NCBI GenBank assembly: GCA_963716445.1
Contig: OY970313.1
Coordinates: 1,054,001-1,118,000, forward strand
Direction: 5' to 3'
DNA from: JAAYBF01 sp963716445
GTDB lineage: Bacteria > Actinomycetota > Thermoleophilia > Solirubrobacterales > Thermoleophilaceae
DNA: 64,000 nucleotides
The position numbers were made by a program, and so were the translations under genes. Positions within the stretch are counted from its first letter, which is position 1. Every line of letters begins with the position of its first letter. Shown one piece after another: positions 60,064 to 64,000 of this stretch. Under the pieces are notes generated by a model. That model did no database searches, was not told the DNA's origin, and saw only the letters and a program-made list of their open reading frames with translations.

Positions 60064-61878
60064 GTGAGCGCGCCCGCCCGCAACATCCGCAACTTCTCGA
60101 TCATCGCCCACATCGACCACGGCAAGTCGACGCTGGCCGATCGCATCCTCGAGGTCACGGGGGCGGTCGACGCCCGCGAGCACCGGCCGCAGCTGCTCGA
60201 CTCGATGGACCTCGAGCGCGAGCGCGGCATCACGATCAAGGCCCAGGCCGTCCGCGTCGAGTACACCGCCCGCGACGGCGAGACCTACCGGCTCCACCTG
60301 ATCGACACGCCGGGGCACGTCGACTTCACCTACGAGGTCTCACGCTCGCTGGCCGCCTGCGACGGCGCGCTGCTGGTCGTCGACGCGTCCCAGGGAGTCG
60401 AGGCCCAGACGGTCGCCAACACCTACCTCGCCGTCGACGCCGGACTCGAGCTGATCCCGGTGATGAACAAGATCGACCTGCCGGGCTCGGAGCCGGAGCG
60501 GGTGGCTGGCGAGATCTCCGAGCTGCTCGGCGAGCCGGCCGACGGCGTCATCAGCATGTCGGCCAAGACGGGGGAGGGCGTCACCGACGTGCTCGAGGCG
60601 ATCGTCGCCAAGGTCGCTCCGCCCGAGGGCGACGGCGACGCCCCGGCGCGCGCGCTGATCTTCGACTCCGAGTTCGACCAGTACCGCGGGGTGGTCGCCT
60701 ACGTGCGTGTCGTAGACGGCGTTCTGCGCAAGCACGACGCGATCGTCGCGATGCAGACCGGAACCGAGGCCGACATCGACGAGATCGGCTTCTTCAGCCC
60801 GCGGATGACACCGGTGGAGGAGCTTCACGCCGGCGAGGTCGGCTACCTGATCACCGGCGTCAAGGACGTCTCGCTGCTCCGTGTCGGCGACACCCTGACC
60901 CCGAAGCGACGCCCCGCCTCCGAGCCGCTGCCCGGCTACCGCGAGGTCAAGCCGATGGTCTTCTGCGGCCTCTTCCCGGTCGAGACCGACCGCTTCGCCG
61001 ACCTCCGCGACGCGCTCGAGAAGCTCTCGCTCAACGACGCCGCGCTGGCCTACGAGCCCGAGACCAGCCAGGCGCTCGGCTTCGGCTTCCGCTGCGGCTT
61101 CCTCGGGCTGCTGCACATGGACATCGTCCGCGAGCGCCTCGAGCGCGAGTACGACCTCGAGCTGTTGGCCACGACCCCGAACGTCGAGTACGAGTGCACG
61201 CTCACCAACGGCGATGTCGTGGTCATCCACTCACCGAACGACATGCCGGACCCCGGCACGATCGAGGAGATCCGCGAGCCGTACCTCAAGGCGACGATCC
61301 TCTGCCCGAAGGACGCGGTCGGCGCGGTGATGGAGCTCTGCCAGGAGCGGCGTGGCACCCACGTGGGCATGAGCTTCCTGTCCGAGCAGCGGGTCCAGCT
61401 CCACTACGACCTGCCGCTCGCCGAGGTCGTGCTCGACTTCTTCGACCAGCTCAAGTCGCGCACCAAGGGCTACGCGTCGCTCGACTACGAGCTGACCGGC
61501 ATGCGGGCCTCGAGCCTCGTCAAGCTCGACATCCTGCTCGCCGGCGATCAGGTCGACGCGCTCTCCTCGGTCGTCCACAAGGACAAGGCCTACGCGACCG
61601 GGCGCGCCCTCGCCGAGCGCCTCCAGAAGCAGATCCCGCGCCAGCAGTTCGAGGTTGCGATCCAGGCGGCGATCGGCTCGCACGTCATCGCCCGCGAGTC
61701 CGTCAGGGCCGTTCGCAAGGACGTGATCGCCAAGTGCTACGGCGGCGACATCACGCGCAAGAAGAAGCTGCTCGAGAAGCAGAAGCAGGGCAAGAAGCGG
61801 ATGAAGCAGGTCGGCCGCATCGAGGTGCCTCAGGAGGCGTTCCTGTCGGTCCTGACGATCGGCGACAGCGACGACTGA
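60064..61878 (+). CDS. lepA: elongation factor 4 (LepA)
   Basis: The product is 604 aa from GTG 60064: NFSIIAHIDHGKSTLADRIL (G1), ERGITIKAQ (G2), LIDTPGHVDFTYEV (G3), MNKIDLP (G4), then the LepA-specific C-terminus (KCYGGDITRKKKLLEKQKQG). It acts as a ribosomal GTPase under stress. Length fits exactly. Confidence 0.96.
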   Translation: MSAPARNIRNFSIIAHIDHGKSTLADRILEVTGAVDAREHRPQLLDSMDLERERGITIKAQAVRVEYTARDGETYRLHLIDTPGHVDFTYEVSRSLAACDGALLVVDASQGVEAQTVANTYLAVDAGLELIPVMNKIDLPGSEPERVAGEISELLGEPADGVISMSAKTGEGVTDVLEAIVAKVAPPEGDGDAPARALIFDSEFDQYRGVVAYVRVVDGVLRKHDAIVAMQTGTEADIDEIGFFSPRMTPVEELHAGEVGYLITGVKDVSLLRVGDTLTPKRRPASEPLPGYREVKPMVFCGLFPVETDRFADLRDALEKLSLNDAALAYEPETSQALGFGFRCGFLGLLHMDIVRERLEREYDLELLATTPNVEYECTLTNGDVVVIHSPNDMPDPGTIEEIREPYLKATILCPKDAVGAVMELCQERRGTHVGMSFLSEQRVQLHYDLPLAEVVLDFFDQLKSRTKGYASLDYELTGMRASSLVKLDILLAGDQVDALSSVVHKDKAYATGRALAERLQKQIPRQQFEVAIQAAIGSHVIARESVRAVRKDVIAKCYGGDITRKKKLLEKQKQGKKRMKQVGRIEVPQEAFLSVLTIGDSDD

Positions 61879-61881
61879 GGC

Positions 61882-61918
61882 GGCTTAGGAAAGCTTTCCA
61901 AGGGGCTTAGGAACGCTT
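61882..61918 (+). repeat. two 15-bp direct repeats upstream of the sigma factor gene
   Basis: GGCTTAGGAAAGCTT (61882-61896) and GGCTTAGGAACGCTT (61904-61918) differ at one base and are 22 bp apart. The first overlaps the palindrome GGAAAGCTTTCC (61888-61899). They lie just upstream of the -10 box, a position suited to a regulator. Confidence 0.65.
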
Positions 61919-61931
61919 AATGGGCGGCCCT

Positions 61932-61937
61932 TAGATT
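61932..61937 (+). promoter_or_regulatory. -10 box for the sigma factor gene
   Basis: TAGATT ends 6 nt before the GTG at 61944. TTAGGA at 61907-61912 could be the -35, with a 19-nt spacer. The message is probably leaderless. Confidence 0.5.
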
Positions 61938-61943
61938 CTCCCC

Positions 61944-62810
61944 GTGGCTGCAATCGAGAGCGCTCCCACCCCGACCGTCGACTCGCTCCAGCTGTTCCTC
62001 GACGGAATTGCCAAGACGCGGCTGCTGACCGCCGCCGAGGAGCTCTTCCTCGCCAAGCGCATCGAGCGCGGCGACCTCGACGCGAAGAGCCGCATGACCG
62101 AGGCCAACCTCCGCCTCGTCGTGTCGATCGCGAAGCGCTACCGCAACCAGGGCCTCGACTTCATGGAGCTGATCCAGGAGGGCTCGATCGGCCTCGTCCG
62201 GGCGGTCGAGAAGTTCGACTACCGCAAGGGCTTCAAGTTCTCGACCTACGCGACCTGGTGGATCCGCCAGGCGATCTCGCGCGCGTTGGCCGACAAGTCG
62301 CGCACGATCAGGATCCCGATCCACATCAACCAGGTGCTCCAGAAGCTCGACGGGGCCCAGCGCAAGCTCGAAGCCGTCGGGGACCGCGATCCGACCGTCG
62401 AGGAGATCGCCGCCGCGTCGGGGATCGACATCGATCCCGAGGAGGCCGAGCTGATCATGCGGGCGTCGCGCGCCCCCGTATCGCTCGACAAGCCCGTCGG
62501 CGGCGCCGGCGAGGACGACGCGGCCGAACTCGGCCATCTGATCCCGGACGAGAGCGCGGTGTCCCCGTTCGACGCCGCGGCGGAGGCGCTCGCACGCACG
62601 CAGCTGGCACAGGCGCTGGAGAACCTCTCCTACCGTGAGCGTCGGATCGTCGAGCTGCGCTACGGGCTGTTCGGCGAGCAGCCGCGGACGCTCGACGACG
62701 TCGGCCGGATGTTCGGCCTGACTCGCGAGCGTGCACGTCAGATCGAGGAGCACGCCGTGCGCAAGCTGGGGTCGCTGGCCGAGGCACAGGGCCTCCGCGA
62801 CGTCGCTTGA
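61944..62810 (+). CDS. RNA polymerase sigma-70 factor, primary/group 2 type
   Basis: GTG 61944 gives 288 aa. Region 1.2 (LQLFLDGIAKTRLLTAAEEL), region 2 (RMTEANLRLVVSIAKRY, GLDFMELIQEGSIGLVRAVE, FSTYATWWIRQAISRAL), region 3 and region 4 (LSYRERRIVELRYGLFGEQP, LDDVGRMFGLTRERARQIEE) are complete. Region 1.1 is missing, so it is a compact RpoD-like or group 2 factor. It may be the housekeeping sigma of this lineage or a close relative. The 294 bp downstream hold no recognised gene. Confidence 0.92.
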   Translation: MAAIESAPTPTVDSLQLFLDGIAKTRLLTAAEELFLAKRIERGDLDAKSRMTEANLRLVVSIAKRYRNQGLDFMELIQEGSIGLVRAVEKFDYRKGFKFSTYATWWIRQAISRALADKSRTIRIPIHINQVLQKLDGAQRKLEAVGDRDPTVEEIAAASGIDIDPEEAELIMRASRAPVSLDKPVGGAGEDDAAELGHLIPDESAVSPFDAAAEALARTQLAQALENLSYRERRIVELRYGLFGEQPRTLDDVGRMFGLTRERARQIEEHAVRKLGSLAEAQGLRDVA

Positions 62811-63064
62811 GGTAGCGCACCCTGGGGGAACGGCAAGGTTTCCAGCGGAGAATGCGGGGAACTGTCCAATTAGGACATCCCATCGGTGGATGACTGTGCA
62901 TAACATGCCGCGCCAGACGTCGAGTCCTCGGCGCGGAGCCCTCCCTCCAATTGGCTCCGCTGCCTGGGGCGGGCATCAAAGGGCGTGCACGGCCGCCTCA
63001 CACTGCGGCCGTGCCGCCCGCCCGCCCGCCCCCTGGTGAACCGCTCTCGTCCACGTCGGACGGC

Positions 63065-63070
63065 TAGACT
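63065..63070 (+). promoter_or_regulatory. -10-like box for the MaoC pair
   Basis: TAGACT lies about 34 nt before the GTG at 63105. Unlike the leaderless genes, this one has a good ribosome-binding site (AAAGGAG) four nucleotides before the start. Confidence 0.4.
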
Positions 63071-63104
63071 GCCGCGCCGCAACGGACGTAGCGAAAGGAG
63101 TCGC

Positions 63105-63545
63105 GTGCCGGTAGACGTCAGCGCCAAGGGCAAGCAGTACCCGCCCGCCGAGTACGAGGTCGGCAAGGAGAAGATCCGCGAGTACGCCCAGGCCGTCGGC
63201 GAGGACAGCCCCGTCTACTTCGACCGCACGGCCGCTCAGGCCGCGGGCCTGCGCGACATCCCCGCCCCGCCGATGTTCGCGGTCGTCTACTCGGCGGCCG
63301 CGATGGCCCCCGCGATCCTCGACCCGGAGGTCGGGATCGACTTCGCGCGGATGGTCCACGGCGGCCAGGAGTTCGAGTGGGGCGAGCCCGTCTGCTCGGG
63401 CGACACCGTCACGACCGTCGCCAAGTGCAGCGACATCTACGAGAAGGACGGCAAGGGCTTCTACGTCTTCGAGTCCGTCTCCATCAACCAGGACGGCGAG
63501 CAGGTCGTGCGCGCGACCTGGACCAACATCGTGAGGGCGGCATGA
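63105..63545 (+). CDS. MaoC-like hot-dog dehydratase subunit (HadA-like)
   Basis: GTG 63105, with AAAGGAG upstream, gives 146 aa. It shows the FAS1_DH/MaoC N-terminal type: YEVGKEKIREYAQAVGEDSP, IPAPPMFAVVYS, VHGGQEFEWGEPVCSGDTVT. It lacks the D.N..H catalytic motif, as expected for the structural HadA-like partner. Its stop overlaps the next gene (ATGA), which supplies that motif. The pair likely forms a 3-hydroxyacyl-thioester dehydratase. Confidence 0.85.
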   Translation: MPVDVSAKGKQYPPAEYEVGKEKIREYAQAVGEDSPVYFDRTAAQAAGLRDIPAPPMFAVVYSAAAMAPAILDPEVGIDFARMVHGGQEFEWGEPVCSGDTVTTVAKCSDIYEKDGKGFYVFESVSINQDGEQVVRATWTNIVRAA

Positions 63546-63934
63546 CCGTGAACGTCGGCGACTCCATCCCCGAGCTGCGCGTCACGCCCGACCGCTTCCT
63601 GCCGCACCGCTACGCCGGCGCCTCGGGGGACTTCAACCCGATCCACCTCGACAGGGAGCTCGCCACCCAGTTCGGGCTGCCGGGGAACATCCTGCACGGC
63701 CTCTACGGGATGGCGCTCGTCGCCCGTGCCGCCACGGCGGCCGCCGGCGGCGACCCGCGAGCCCTGAAGCGCCTGTCGGTCCAGTTCCGGGGCATGGCGC
63801 TTCCGGAGCAGGAGATCGTGGTGAGCGGAACGGTGACGGCGGTCGACGACGGGCGCGCGACGGTGGACACGGTCGCCGAGCAGTCCGGCAAGCAGATCAT
63901 CAAGAACGCCCAGGCCGAGCTTCGGCTCGGTTAG
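63542..63934 (+). CDS. MaoC-like hot-dog dehydratase, catalytic subunit (HadB-like)
   Basis: ATG 63542 overlaps the upstream stop. The 130-aa product carries the hydratase-2 motif YAGASGDFNPIHLD (Asp and His catalytic), followed by GLPGNILHGLYGMALVARAA. It would dehydrate 3-hydroxyacyl thioesters in fatty-acid synthesis or oxidation, as the HadAB pair does in mycobacteria. This role is inferred from family and pairing. Confidence 0.87.
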   Translation: MTVNVGDSIPELRVTPDRFLPHRYAGASGDFNPIHLDRELATQFGLPGNILHGLYGMALVARAATAAAGGDPRALKRLSVQFRGMALPEQEIVVSGTVTAVDDGRATVDTVAEQSGKQIIKNAQAELRLG

Positions 63935-63960
63935 CGGCGCGCCCCGTCACAATTGATGCC

Positions 63961-64000
63961 GTGCAGGTAACGGCTCGCCAGCAGTTCATCCTCCGCAAGG
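63961..64000 (+). CDS. hrcA: probable heat-inducible repressor HrcA, only the first 13 codons
   Basis: GTG 63961 begins MQVTARQQFILRK, matching the N-terminal helix of HrcA (TxRQ..IL..VV), 26 bp after the MaoC gene. The rest is outside the window. No CIRCE operator is visible in the short upstream gap. Confidence 0.5.
   Translation, partial: MQVTARQQFILRK

Overview
The window is high-GC actinobacterial chromosome. Gene order (tig-clpP-clpX, valS-folC, ndk-maf-mreBCD-mrdA-rodA-rng-rplU-rpmA-obg-proB-proA-nadD-rsfS, leuS, comEA-comEC-holA-rpsT-murJ, lepA, sigma factor, hrcA), abundant GTG starts and TANNNT boxes just ahead of start codons suggest a Thermoleophilia/Solirubrobacterales-type organism. 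This is inferred from memory of such genomes; no 16S gene is present.

Layout. 1-4.8 kb: a truncated PHP phosphoesterase, two tandem Tat-exported alkaline-phosphatase/sulfatase-fold proteins (the second has lost its catalytic residues), a PRC-barrel/DUF2382 stress protein and a small basic protein. 4.93-5.01 kb: tRNA-His. About 5.04-18.2 kb: an accessory island of visibly lower and uneven GC. It opens with short repeats beside the tRNA, carries a 2,364-residue RHS polymorphic toxin with a C-terminal phospholipase A2-like domain and a four-helix membrane protein as candidate immunity protein, then a frameshifted orphan RHS tip with a different (DUF6973-like) toxin domain coupled by ATGA to another small membrane protein. 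A train of short, mostly unrecognised genes and gene fragments follows. 18.2-23.4 kb: GIY-YIG protein, HD-GYP protein, a canonical sulfatase and RNase D, with two near-identical palindromic repeat elements; a decayed third copy lies at 59.4 kb.

23.5-64 kb is housekeeping: trigger factor and ClpXP (protein folding and turnover), ValS and LeuS, FolC, Ndk, Maf, the MreBCD-PBP2-RodA elongasome, RNase G, L21/L27/Obg, proline biosynthesis (ProB/ProA), NadD, RsfS, tRNA-Ala, the ComEA/ComEC DNA-uptake channel, DNA polymerase III delta (apparently frameshifted in a G tract), S20, MurJ, a DJ-1/GlxA regulatory pair, a FadR-type regulator, a ferritin-like protein, LepA, a primary-type sigma factor, a MaoC hydratase pair and the first codons of hrcA.

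Most promising for new biology: the RHS-PLA2 toxin with its unassigned membrane partner, the orphan RHS cassette with its ATGA-coupled partner, the palindromic repeat family, and the catalytically dead sulfatase paralogue. All functional statements are read from sequence motifs by eye; no database search was run.
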